Of a DNA stretch of 64,000 bases, positions 10,390-19,505 are shown one piece after another. The position numbers and the translations under genes were made by a program. The notes beneath the pieces were generated by a model. The model worked only from the letters and a program-made list of their open reading frames with translations, was not told where the DNA came from and searched no databases. How positions within the stretch are numbered: the first letter of the stretch is position 1; each line of letters begins with the position of its first letter. This DNA comes from Mycoplasmatota bacterium (GTDB lineage Bacteria; Bacillota_I; Bacilli_A; Acholeplasmatales; Acholeplasmataceae), in assembly GCA_024650045.1 (NCBI GenBank), contig JANKMU010000001.1:124001-188000 (forward strand), in the 5' to 3' direction.

Positions 10390-11577
10390 ATGAAAAAAAT
10401 TTGGTTTACAGTATTAATTTTTCTTGGACTGGTCGCTCTTGCTGGATGTCAAGATGCAACACCAGATGTGGAGCTACACTCATTTGAGGTAGAAGTTGTA
10501 GATATTGAAGGAACTGTTTTATTAAGTGAAACAATATCGTATGAAGAAGGAACCGATCGAAATATTGTTTACATTATTGATGAAGCCATTGGTTTAGATT
10601 ATGATGTTTATGAAATCGGTGTATTTGTTAACGGTATCGGAGAACATTATCCAACAGAATATAATATCACTTACAATTATTATTTTGGATTATTTATAAA
10701 TGATGTTCCAATTACATCAGGTATTGAAAATGTCGTTCTTACCGATGAAATTAAAGTTTCCTTCAAAGAGGTTAGTTTATTAGATGAAGTTGATCTTAAA
10801 GTAGATGAACTAATTCAGCAGTTTATTACAAATCATTTAGACACTTATATTAATGATGAACAAATTCATCATTATGTTGCATTAGCAATTGCACAACTAA
10901 ATGCTAGAAACTATTTAGTTCCTCAATTAGATAGTTTAGTTTCGAATGTTAACAGTATTCAAAGAGATACAATTGCAAATACATTTAAGACTTCAATATA
11001 TGAAACATTATTTGATCATTCAATAGAGGATACAAGATTAACTCTTGAATCTTTTGAAGCAGATAATCATTATGATGCAATGTCATTACTAAACGGATTA
11101 TATCTAACAAAAAGTGATTCTGATCTTATTGAGAGTTTAGTTTTACAATTAATGTCATTACCTATGTATATGGATGCAGATTATGCTGGTATGGTGATAT
11201 CTTCACTAGCTCCATACAGTGGGGATGTTGATGTTCAATTATTTATTGATGATATGCTTACTTATATACAAGATAACCAAACATCAGAAGGTATTGATGG
11301 TTGGGGTGGACCTAATTCAGCATCAACTGCATCAGTTGTTATTGGATTGGTTGCTCAAGGGATTAATCCAAGAGATGAAGCGTATACAGTTGATGGTATA
11401 GATTTAATTGATGCTCTATTAGGTTTTGAGCTCAATGGAGCTTACAAGCTCCATACTACTTCTGAAGAAGCGGATATGGCGTTTTCTACACCTCAAGCAT
11501 TTACAGCTTTAGTTGCATATAAATTATACAGAGACGTTTATGGCAACCCGCCTGTTAACATATTTAATTTAGGATAA
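10390..11577 (+). CDS. DUF4430 (transcobalamin-like) lipoprotein with C-terminal alpha/alpha-toroid-like region; candidate B12-binding surface protein
   Basis: Lipobox LAGC; N-terminal DUF4430-like region, C-terminal prenyltransferase/intrinsic-factor-like repeats; downstream of B12 riboswitch. Confidence 0.65.
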   Translation: MKKIWFTVLIFLGLVALAGCQDATPDVELHSFEVEVVDIEGTVLLSETISYEEGTDRNIVYIIDEAIGLDYDVYEIGVFVNGIGEHYPTEYNITYNYYFGLFINDVPITSGIENVVLTDEIKVSFKEVSLLDEVDLKVDELIQQFITNHLDTYINDEQIHHYVALAIAQLNARNYLVPQLDSLVSNVNSIQRDTIANTFKTSIYETLFDHSIEDTRLTLESFEADNHYDAMSLLNGLYLTKSDSDLIESLVLQLMSLPMYMDADYAGMVISSLAPYSGDVDVQLFIDDMLTYIQDNQTSEGIDGWGGPNSASTASVVIGLVAQGINPRDEAYTVDGIDLIDALLGFELNGAYKLHTTSEEADMAFSTPQAFTALVAYKLYRDVYGNPPVNIFNLG

Positions 11578-11614
11578 TATTATATTAATATATTTTTGAA
11601 AGGAGTTATAACAA

Positions 11615-12085
11615 ATGAAAAAGCTCGCCATTAAAGCCTTCATCAGCATTGTTAGTATAGCAATTGTTTTTGTCGCAATCCGATTACTATCCAATAATCA
11701 TGAAGCAGTCAGTGACGGCTTTGTTCATGTTACCATCGTTGATGGTCAAGGTATAACTGTTTTTGAAGATGATATCGAGTTTTTTGAAAATGAAACGTTT
11801 TATGATGTTTTAAATCGTTCGTTTGATTTGACATGTGCAAATTCAAGCTATCAAGCAGATCCTGATTGTTTATATACATTTCAAGGGTTTGGTTATCAAG
11901 GTAAAGTGTTATTAGGTGTTTCTAATGATGATTTTGCTGTTTTAACTGATTGGTATAACTCTTTTTTGGCATTTGAGCAATTTGATGGTGAAACCTATTA
12001 TTTATCAACTGCAGGACCAAGTCATTTACAATTTGCCAATGGAGATAAGATTAGAATATCTGTTAAAGATCCTTGGGAGGGCTAA
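11615..12085 (+). CDS. Membrane-anchored DUF4430 domain protein
   Basis: N-terminal TM segment, then VTIVDGQGITVFEDDIEFFENETFYDVL...; B12 operon context. Confidence 0.65.
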   Translation: MKKLAIKAFISIVSIAIVFVAIRLLSNNHEAVSDGFVHVTIVDGQGITVFEDDIEFFENETFYDVLNRSFDLTCANSSYQADPDCLYTFQGFGYQGKVLLGVSNDDFAVLTDWYNSFLAFEQFDGETYYLSTAGPSHLQFANGDKIRISVKDPWEG

Positions 12086-12088
12086 TGC

Positions 12089-12619
12089 ATGAGTAAATCC
12101 AACCAAGCGATTAAAGACATTACATTGGTATCCATATGTGCTGCGATATTATTTGTACAGCAATTAGCACTTTCTTTTCTACCTAATATTCAGTTTTCAA
12201 CGTTGTTAATCGTTGTTTATGCTAAAACATTTGGGTTTAAAAGAACGACGATGATTATTATCATCCACGTGATTATTGTTAATTTATTGTCACCATTTGG
12301 TCCAATGATTCCCGTATATATTCCATCGATGTTTATCGCATGGATGTTGATTCCTGTTTTGTTGTCAACAGTTTTTAAAAAATTAGAATCAGCATATAAA
12401 CTTGCTATCTTTGGTTTTATCTTTGGATTCGTCTATGGCTGGATGTTTATTCCTGTATCTGTTTTTATTCTAGATATTCCATTTATAGCATATTTAATGA
12501 TGGATTTACCATTTGAGTTGATGATGGCAATCAGTAATTTCTTAACTATTTTATGGTTATATGATCCCATTAAAAAAATATTGGTTATGCATCGAATAAG
12601 ATATGACGCGATTGCATAA
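12089..12619 (+). CDS. ECF transporter S component, predicted cobalamin-specific
   Basis: Multi-TM S-component-like sequence; B12 riboswitch operon. Confidence 0.7.
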   Translation: MSKSNQAIKDITLVSICAAILFVQQLALSFLPNIQFSTLLIVVYAKTFGFKRTTMIIIIHVIIVNLLSPFGPMIPVYIPSMFIAWMLIPVLLSTVFKKLESAYKLAIFGFIFGFVYGWMFIPVSVFILDIPFIAYLMMDLPFELMMAISNFLTILWLYDPIKKILVMHRIRYDAIA

Positions 12620-12620
12620 A

Positions 12621-12654
12621 AAAACGGTTAATCCGAATTTGGATTAGCCGTTTT
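12621..12654. terminator. Bidirectional intrinsic terminator
   Basis: AACGGTTAATCC-gaattt-GGATTAGCCGTT flanked by A/T runs, between convergent genes. Confidence 0.85.
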
Positions 12655-12670
12655 AATTTTTATACTTTAT

Positions 12671-12904
12671 TTATGCAAAAACTGTCGGTCTTCCGCTTAA
12701 AATGACTGTAATAATATCAATAATCCAGAACACAGCCCATCCAACTAGAATCCAAATAAGACCAGCAAATACCATAACCATATCATTCTTATTTAATCCT
12801 TTAACAATACGGTAGATACCCCAAACAATATCAAGGCCAGGAAATGCTAAAATTAGTTTCAGTATCCATGGCAATCCATCCATTGCACTAACAAAACTTT
12901 TCAT
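12671..12904 (-). CDS. Small hydrophobic membrane protein, unknown function
   Basis: 77 aa with two TM-like segments; RBS-like aggagg upstream. Confidence 0.6.
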   Translation of the reverse strand: MKSFVSAMDGLPWILKLILAFPGLDIVWGIYRIVKGLNKNDMVMVFAGLIWILVGWAVFWIIDIITVILSGRPTVFA

Positions 12905-13036
12905 TCAAATTCCTCCTTATATATTTTATACTCTTATTATACACTACAAATGGTATTTGTGCTAATCTATGCATGTGGTAAAATACCTATTTTTAACTGA
13001 TTATCTATATAAAATACATTTTCTTTTCAAAACCCA

Positions 13037-13066
13037 TTGACAGCGCTTTCATTTTTCGTTTATAAT
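13037..13066 (+). promoter_or_regulatory. Promoter TTGACA-N18-TATAAT with overlapping cre-like site (13038-13051)
   Basis: Consensus -35 and -10; TGACAGCGCTTTCA overlaps the -35. Confidence 0.8.
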
Positions 13067-13074
13067 GAATGCAG

Positions 13075-13220
13075 ATACGATACAGAGGAGCGATTTGCTG
13101 GGTATTTAAACCACAATGAGAATCAAAGGTATTCTGGTGGTTTAAAGAAGGAACACGTCGCCGAAAGTTTAGTGAAATCCTTGCATTAAACTTGATGATT
13201 GAGGGTACACCTCCGTCATT
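13075..13220 (+). promoter_or_regulatory. Lysine riboswitch (L-box) aptamer
   Basis: AGAGGAGCG ... GAACACGTCGCCGAAAG ... closing CCTCCGT; followed by lysine catabolic genes. Confidence 0.85.
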
Positions 13221-13238
13221 GCCATTTGAACAAAAATG

Positions 13239-13276
13239 GAGAGCTGTTTTTATAAACAGGTCTCTTTTTATTTTTT
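13239..13276 (+). terminator. Intrinsic terminator, expression platform of lysine riboswitch
   Basis: GAGAgCTGTTT-ttata-AAACAGgTCTC followed by TTTTTATTTTTT. Confidence 0.75.
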
Positions 13277-13293
13277 GAAAGGAAATTAAAAAA

Positions 13294-13713
13294 ATGATTA
13301 GAAAAATGATGATTGGTGAACAAAGAATTTATGAAAGAATGATTACATTTGATGACGTAAAAAGATTTGGTGAGTTAACGGGGGACATGAACAAAACACA
13401 TTTTGATGAAGCATATGCAGCACAGACACCTTTTAAGAAACCTATCGTTCATGGAATGTTGATTGGTTCTTTATTTAGTCGAATATTTGGTCTGGATTAT
13501 CCAGGAGAGGGAACGATTTATTGCTCACAATCCGTTAAATTTCTTAAACCTGTATATCCCAATACGATTATTAATGTTGTTGTTACTGTAAAAGACATTA
13601 TATTAGAAAAAAATAGAGTTATTTTTACAACTGAAATTTTCGATGAAAATAAAAATTGTGTATTAACAGGTGAAGCAATGTTGATGCCTAGAAAGGAGCA
13701 ATCAAATGAATAA
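13294..13713 (+). CDS. MaoC-like (R)-enoyl-CoA hydratase family protein
   Basis: Hotdog motif FGELTGDMNKTHFDEAYA...PIVHGML. Confidence 0.85.
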   Translation: MIRKMMIGEQRIYERMITFDDVKRFGELTGDMNKTHFDEAYAAQTPFKKPIVHGMLIGSLFSRIFGLDYPGEGTIYCSQSVKFLKPVYPNTIINVVVTVKDIILEKNRVIFTTEIFDENKNCVLTGEAMLMPRKEQSNE

Positions 13714-14356
13714 GTGGATTGATAAAAAAACATTTCAATCATTAATTAAAGATGGACAAACCATTATGTTTGGAGGATTTTTAACATGTGGCACTCCAGA
13801 GCAACTCATTGATTGGATAGTTGAATCAAATGTAAAGAACTTAACACTTATCGGTAATGATGCTGGATATCCAGATAAAGGTGTTGGTAAGTTGATTGCT
13901 AATAATCAAGTGAAACATTTAATAGCGACACATATTGGAACGAATCCATATGTAGGAAAATTGATGAGCGAAAACCAATTAAAAGTTGATTTGATTCCAC
14001 AAGGAACACTCATTGAGCAAATAAGAGCATTTGGTGCTGGGTTAGGTGGGATTTTGACACCTACTGGTGTTCACACTGTTGTTGAAGAAGGTAAACAACA
14101 AATAGTGATTAAAGGTAAAACATATTTACTTGAAGAAGCTATTGGTGCAGATATCGCATTAGTATCTGCTAATCATGCAGATAGTTTAGGAAATTTGACT
14201 TATGCAAAAACAGCGAGAAACTTTAATCCTATTATAGCTACTGCAGCAAAACAGGTTATTGCATTAGCAACACATAGAGTAGAACAAATAGATCCTGAGT
14301 CAGTTATTACACCCCATATATTTGTTGACTATGTTGTTGGAGGTGATGCGAAATGA
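13706..14356 (+). CDS. atoD: Acetoacetate/butyrate CoA-transferase alpha subunit
   Basis: MFGGFLTCGTPEQLID, FGAGLGGILTPTGV. Confidence 0.88.
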   Translation: MNKWIDKKTFQSLIKDGQTIMFGGFLTCGTPEQLIDWIVESNVKNLTLIGNDAGYPDKGVGKLIANNQVKHLIATHIGTNPYVGKLMSENQLKVDLIPQGTLIEQIRAFGAGLGGILTPTGVHTVVEEGKQQIVIKGKTYLLEEAIGADIALVSANHADSLGNLTYAKTARNFNPIIATAAKQVIALATHRVEQIDPESVITPHIFVDYVVGGDAK

Positions 14357-15003
14357 TTTATGCAAAAGAAGTCATTGCAAAAAGAGTAGCTAAGGAATTA
14401 AAAGATGGTGACTATGTCAATTTAGGTATTGGTATACCTTCACTAGTGGCAGATTATATTCCAGAGGGTATAGATGTATTTTTGCAAAGTGAAAATGGAA
14501 TTATTGGGTTAGGACCATTAGCGGATGATTTAAGTACAGATTTTAATTTAACGAACCCAAGTGGACAATATGCAACCATTAAAAAAAATGGTATGTTTTT
14601 TGACACTGCAACATCCTTTATGATGATTCGTGGTGGACATATTGATGTGACAGTTTTGGGGACACTTGAAGTAGACGAAGAAGGATCCTTAGCATCTTGG
14701 ATTATACCAAATAAATTGGTACCTGGAATGGGTGGATCAATGGATTTAGTGACCGGTTCGAAAAAAGTCATAATTGCAACCACACATATGAATAAAGATC
14801 AGAAAAAAATAAAGAAAAAGTGTTCACTTCCTTTGACTGGTTATAAAAAAGTGAATTTGATTGTTACTGAAATGGCAGTTATGGAAGTTAGATCAGATGG
14901 ATTATATTTAATTGAAAGGCATCCAGATGTCTCAATTGAAGAGATTATAAATTCTACAGAAGCAACATTAAAATATGATAAAGTTCGAATCATGGAGGTG
15001 TAA
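14353..15003 (+). CDS. atoA: Acetoacetate/butyrate CoA-transferase beta subunit
   Basis: [36 protein letters not shown]. Confidence 0.9.
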   Translation: MIYAKEVIAKRVAKELKDGDYVNLGIGIPSLVADYIPEGIDVFLQSENGIIGLGPLADDLSTDFNLTNPSGQYATIKKNGMFFDTATSFMMIRGGHIDVTVLGTLEVDEEGSLASWIIPNKLVPGMGGSMDLVTGSKKVIIATTHMNKDQKKIKKKCSLPLTGYKKVNLIVTEMAVMEVRSDGLYLIERHPDVSIEEIINSTEATLKYDKVRIMEV

Positions 15004-15004
15004 T

Positions 15005-15397
15005 ATGGAAAAAGTAGTTCATCGTTTAAGATTAAGTCAACAAGATGCACATTATGGAGGGAATTTAGTTGATGGTGCTAAGGTTATCGCTCTTTTTGGT
15101 GATGTAGCAACAGAATTACTGATTATTCATGATGGTGATGAAGGATTATTTAGAGCATACGAATCGATAGATTTTCTAGCACCTTTATATGCTGGAGATT
15201 TTATTGAAGTTGAAGCAGAAATTTTGGAAGTAGGAAATACATCACGCAAGATGAAATTTACTTGCTATAAAGTTATTCAAACAAGACCGGATTTAAGTCT
15301 TTCTTCTGCAGATCTTTTAAAAGAAAGAGTATTGACAACACAAGCTATTGGAACTTGTGTTGTACCAAAGGAAAGACAAAGAGTACATCATGGATAA
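15005..15397 (+). CDS. kal: 3-aminobutyryl-CoA ammonia-lyase
   Basis: Small hotdog protein [25 protein letters not shown]; between atoA and kce. Confidence 0.85.
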   Translation: MEKVVHRLRLSQQDAHYGGNLVDGAKVIALFGDVATELLIIHDGDEGLFRAYESIDFLAPLYAGDFIEVEAEILEVGNTSRKMKFTCYKVIQTRPDLSLSSADLLKERVLTTQAIGTCVVPKERQRVHHG

Positions 15398-16232
15398 ATT
15401 GATTATAACCTGTGCAATTTCTGGTGCAGAAGTAACAAAAGAAGACAATCCATTCGTTCCATATACAATTGATGAAACGGTTGAACAAGCATATCAAGCT
15501 TATCTTGCTGGTGCTGCAATTGTTCATTTGCATGTTCGCAATGATGATGGAACACCAACACAAAGTAAAGCAAGATATGAGACAGTTATTAAGAAAATAA
15601 GAGAGAAATGTAATGATGTTATTATTCAACCATCTACTGGCGGTGCTGTTGGCATGGATAGAGATGAAAGACTTCAGCCAACAGAACTTGGAATTGAAAT
15701 GGCAACATTGGATTGTGGAACTCTTAATTTTGGTGGCGATGATGTTTTCATTAACACGGAAAATGATATTAAATACTTTGCAAATATCATGCATGAAAGA
15801 TCTATTTTACCGGAGTTAGAATGTTTTGAAAAAGGTCATATTGATATGGTTTTAAGATTACACAAAAAAGGATTTATTTATGATCCCATGCATTTTAGCT
15901 TTGTTTTAGGTGTCAATGGTGGCATGACAGGCGAGACAAGAGATTTTTATTTCTTAAGAGAAAGTATTCCGATGTCTTGCACCTATAGTGTTGCAGGAAT
16001 CGGTAGATTTGAGTTTTCATTAGCAGAACTAGCTATTAAAGATGGTGGGCATGTTCGAGTTGGGTTAGAAGACAATCTATATATTGAAAAAGGTGTGTTA
16101 GCTCAAGGTAATCAAGAATTGGTTAAAAAAGTTTGTGAGATTGCAAAAAAATATAATCGTGAAGTAGCAACTCCAAAAGAAGCAAGACAAATATTAAAAC
16201 TTAAGGAGTTCAATCATGAAAACATTTTGTAA
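15390..16232 (+). CDS. kce: 3-keto-5-aminohexanoate cleavage enzyme
   Basis: [39 protein letters not shown]. Confidence 0.93.
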   Translation: MDKLIITCAISGAEVTKEDNPFVPYTIDETVEQAYQAYLAGAAIVHLHVRNDDGTPTQSKARYETVIKKIREKCNDVIIQPSTGGAVGMDRDERLQPTELGIEMATLDCGTLNFGGDDVFINTENDIKYFANIMHERSILPELECFEKGHIDMVLRLHKKGFIYDPMHFSFVLGVNGGMTGETRDFYFLRESIPMSCTYSVAGIGRFEFSLAELAIKDGGHVRVGLEDNLYIEKGVLAQGNQELVKKVCEIAKKYNREVATPKEARQILKLKEFNHENIL

Positions 16233-17250
16233 ATACGGAACACATCGTGTTATCGAACCATTAGGCGTGTTACCTCAAGCAGCCTTTAAAATAGATTCGA
16301 CTCCTGTTTGTAAAGATAATGAACTATTAATTGATGTTGATACTTTAAATATTGATTCAGCATCTTTCCATCAAATCAAAGATGTTTGTCATCATGATGA
16401 AGATAAAATGAAACAAATGATTTTAGATATCGTTGGAACTCAAGGAAAAATGCAAAATCCTGTAACTAAAAGTGGTGGAATGTTAATTGGTTCGGTTCTA
16501 GAGGTTGGTTCAAGTTTCCACAATCAATCGCTTAAAAAAGGTGTAAAAATTGCAACGCTTGTTTCTTTATCCTTAACACCACTTTTTATTGAAGAAATTA
16601 AATCTATCAATTTATCAAATGAACAGGTCAATATTAAAGGTAAGGCAATTTTATTTGATTCTGGTTTATATGCTGTCATACCTAGTGATCTAAATGAAAA
16701 ACTTGTTTTAGCTGCCTTAGATGTTGCTGGTGCACCAGCACAAGTTCAAAAGTTGGTAAAAAAAGATGATATTGTTTTTATTTTAGGAGCAGCAGGAAAA
16801 AGTGGCATACTTTGTTCTTATGAAGCTAAAAAACAAGTCGGTAAAAACGGAAAAGTTATTGGACTAGTTCAAAATGATAATCAAAAAGACATTTTATTAA
16901 CGAATCAACTTTGTGACGAAGTCTTTGTAGGTGATGCTTTAAACAGTATAGAAACCTATGAAAAGATGATGAAAATAACTGATGGGAAATTAGCTGATGT
17001 CACCATTAATGTCGTCAATGTAGAAAATACAGAAATGACATCTATTTTATGCACAAAGGATCTAGGTGTAGTTTATTTCTTCAGCATGGCAACATCATTT
17101 ACCAAAGCAGCATTAGGTGCTGAAGGTATAGGAAAAGATGTAACAATGATTATTGGGAATGGTTATACGAAAAACCATACTGAGATAACATTAAATATAT
17201 TAAGAGAAAGTAAAGAGATTTTCGATTTGTTTATTCAAAAATACGTTTAG
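16216..17250 (+). CDS. kdd: L-erythro-3,5-diaminohexanoate dehydrogenase
   Basis: [22 protein letters not shown]; kce-kdd-kamA order. Confidence 0.9.
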   Translation: MKTFCKYGTHRVIEPLGVLPQAAFKIDSTPVCKDNELLIDVDTLNIDSASFHQIKDVCHHDEDKMKQMILDIVGTQGKMQNPVTKSGGMLIGSVLEVGSSFHNQSLKKGVKIATLVSLSLTPLFIEEIKSINLSNEQVNIKGKAILFDSGLYAVIPSDLNEKLVLAALDVAGAPAQVQKLVKKDDIVFILGAAGKSGILCSYEAKKQVGKNGKVIGLVQNDNQKDILLTNQLCDEVFVGDALNSIETYEKMMKITDGKLADVTINVVNVENTEMTSILCTKDLGVVYFFSMATSFTKAALGAEGIGKDVTMIIGNGYTKNHTEITLNILRESKEIFDLFIQKYV

Positions 17251-17263
17251 GAGTGTGAATCAC

Positions 17264-18532
17264 ATGGATTTAAACACCGGTTACCTAGAGAGAAGACATA
17301 AATATTTTAAAGATGTTAGTGAAAATGATTGGAATAATTGGAAGTGGCAAACTTCGCATAGGATTCGCACAGCTGCTGAATTAAAAAAATACATTAAGTT
17401 AACTCAAGAAGAGGAATCAACTATTGAAAAAGTTTTAGGGCATTTAAGAATGGCGATTACGCCATATTATTTGACTTTAATAGATCCAGATAATACAAAA
17501 TGTCCAATAAGATTACAAGCTATCCCTTTTGGAAGTGAATTAATAAGTGGTAAAAACGATTTATATGATCCATTAGCTGAAGATCATGATTCACCAGTCC
17601 CAGGACTTACACATCGTTATCCTGATCGAGTTTTGTTTTTGATTACTGATATGTGTAGCACATATTGTAGACACTGCACAAGACGTCGTTTTGCTGGTCA
17701 AAAAGATGCAGAGTTAAAAATAGAGCAAATTGATAAAGCAATTGAGTATATTAAAAACCATCCAGAAATTAATGATGTTTTGCTTTCTGGAGGTGATGCC
17801 TTCATGGCAAGTGATGAGCGTATTGAATATATCTTGAAAAAATTAAGAGAGATTAAGCATGTTGAAGTCATTCGTTTTGGAACAAGAACGCCTGTGGTAA
17901 TGCCACAACGTGTTACTGATCAATTGGTTGGTATCTTAAAAAAATATCACCCTATTTGGGTGAATGTACATTACAATCATCCAAATGAAATAACTTTAGA
18001 AAGTAAACAAGCTATTGATAAACTTGCAGATGCTGGAATACCAGTTGGTAATCAAAGTGTTTTACTTAGAGGTGTCAACGATTGTGTTCACGTCATGAGA
18101 AGGTTAGTTAAAGGATTAATTGCGATACGTGTAAGACCTTATTATATTTATCAGTGCGACTTATCAGTTGGCATAGAGCATTTTAGAACATCTGTTAGTA
18201 AAGGCATCGAAATTATTGAAGGACTTAGAGGACATATATCTGGATTTGCAGTTCCAACATTCGTTGTTGATGCACCAGGTGGTGGAGGAAAAATTCCTGT
18301 GATGCCTAATTACATTGTTTCACAAGGACCACACAGAGTTATTTTAAGAAACTTTGAAGGTGTTATTACAACATATAGTGAACCTGACCATTATGAATCC
18401 GAGTGTCAATGTGAAGACTGTAAACATAAAGAATTAGATGGAATCAGTGGTTTACTTAATGGAAATCGCATCTCATTAGAACCAGAAATATTAAAACGAA
18501 AAGAGCGGATCATACGTGATAAAAAGTATTGA
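17264..18532 (+). CDS. kamA: Lysine 2,3-aminomutase (radical SAM)
   Basis: CSTYCRHCTRRRFAGQ radical-SAM cluster; PAM domain motifs. Confidence 0.95.
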   Translation: MDLNTGYLERRHKYFKDVSENDWNNWKWQTSHRIRTAAELKKYIKLTQEEESTIEKVLGHLRMAITPYYLTLIDPDNTKCPIRLQAIPFGSELISGKNDLYDPLAEDHDSPVPGLTHRYPDRVLFLITDMCSTYCRHCTRRRFAGQKDAELKIEQIDKAIEYIKNHPEINDVLLSGGDAFMASDERIEYILKKLREIKHVEVIRFGTRTPVVMPQRVTDQLVGILKKYHPIWVNVHYNHPNEITLESKQAIDKLADAGIPVGNQSVLLRGVNDCVHVMRRLVKGLIAIRVRPYYIYQCDLSVGIEHFRTSVSKGIEIIEGLRGHISGFAVPTFVVDAPGGGGKIPVMPNYIVSQGPHRVILRNFEGVITTYSEPDHYESECQCEDCKHKELDGISGLLNGNRISLEPEILKRKERIIRDKKY

Positions 18533-19505
18533 TGATGTTCAAACTTTAGGCATTATAGGTTTAGCAAAAAATACTGGGAAAACTACTACATTAAACGCTA
18601 TGCTAAATGTTTATAACAAATACAAAATTGGTTTGACTAGTATTGGTCTAGATGGTGAAGATTTAGATCAGGTCAATTTTTTACCAAAGCCAAAAATCCA
18701 TGTGAAAAAAGGCATGATTGTTGCAACAGCATGTGCCTGCTTAGAAGCATCAGATATACCATTTAAAATATTGGAAAAAACAGAATTAATGACCTCCTTA
18801 GGAAAAGTTAAAATTATTGAAGTTTTAGAAGATGGAACTATGGTTATTGCTGGTCCAACGACAAATCGAGAATTACATTTTTTGATTGAACATATGAAAA
18901 AATATGTTGATAAAGTTTTTGTTGATGGAGCGTTCAACCGAATGACATTTGCAAATATTAAAAATATCGATGCAATCTGTTTGGCAACTGGAGCGTCAGT
19001 TAGTCAAAGTATGATACATACAATTGAGAAGACCAGAAGAATTGTAGAATCTTTTAATCTTGATAAAACAAAAGTTTTTGAAGAAGTTCCCAAGGAATCT
19101 TTAATTATAAAAACAGATAAGGAAAATTTCCATTTCTTTGATAAGAAGTTAACGACTTTGCATCATATTATTCAAAAGATCAACAATGATAACATTAATT
19201 ATGTTTACATTAAAGGTGCAATCACACAAAGAGTTATTGATTATCTGATTGAATACTCAATAAAGAATTTTGTTCTTATTTGTGATGATGCGACAAAATT
19301 ATTATTTTCTGATGTTTACTTTCAATATATAGAAAATCTCAATATTAAGATTGAGGTTATTCATCAATGCCCTTTAATATTTGTTACCATCAATCCATTT
19401 AGTCCAATTGGAAAACATTATGATGCTGATTTATTTTTATCCGAAATTAAGAAAGTCATTAAGGTTCCAATCTACAATGTCGAAAAGGAGTTTGACCATG
19501 TCTAA
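18516..19505 (+). CDS. kamB: KamB-like P-loop protein of lysine fermentation operon
   Basis: GLAKNTGKTTTLNAM Walker A; between kamA and kamD. Confidence 0.75.
   Translation: MIKSIDDVQTLGIIGLAKNTGKTTTLNAMLNVYNKYKIGLTSIGLDGEDLDQVNFLPKPKIHVKKGMIVATACACLEASDIPFKILEKTELMTSLGKVKIIEVLEDGTMVIAGPTTNRELHFLIEHMKKYVDKVFVDGAFNRMTFANIKNIDAICLATGASVSQSMIHTIEKTRRIVESFNLDKTKVFEEVPKESLIIKTDKENFHFFDKKLTTLHHIIQKINNDNINYVYIKGAITQRVIDYLIEYSIKNFVLICDDATKLLFSDVYFQYIENLNIKIEVIHQCPLIFVTINPFSPIGKHYDADLFLSEIKKVIKVPIYNVEKEFDHV

Noticed and set aside
15345-15794. 149 aa minus-strand ORF
   Set aside because: Fully antisense to kce, no recognisable motifs
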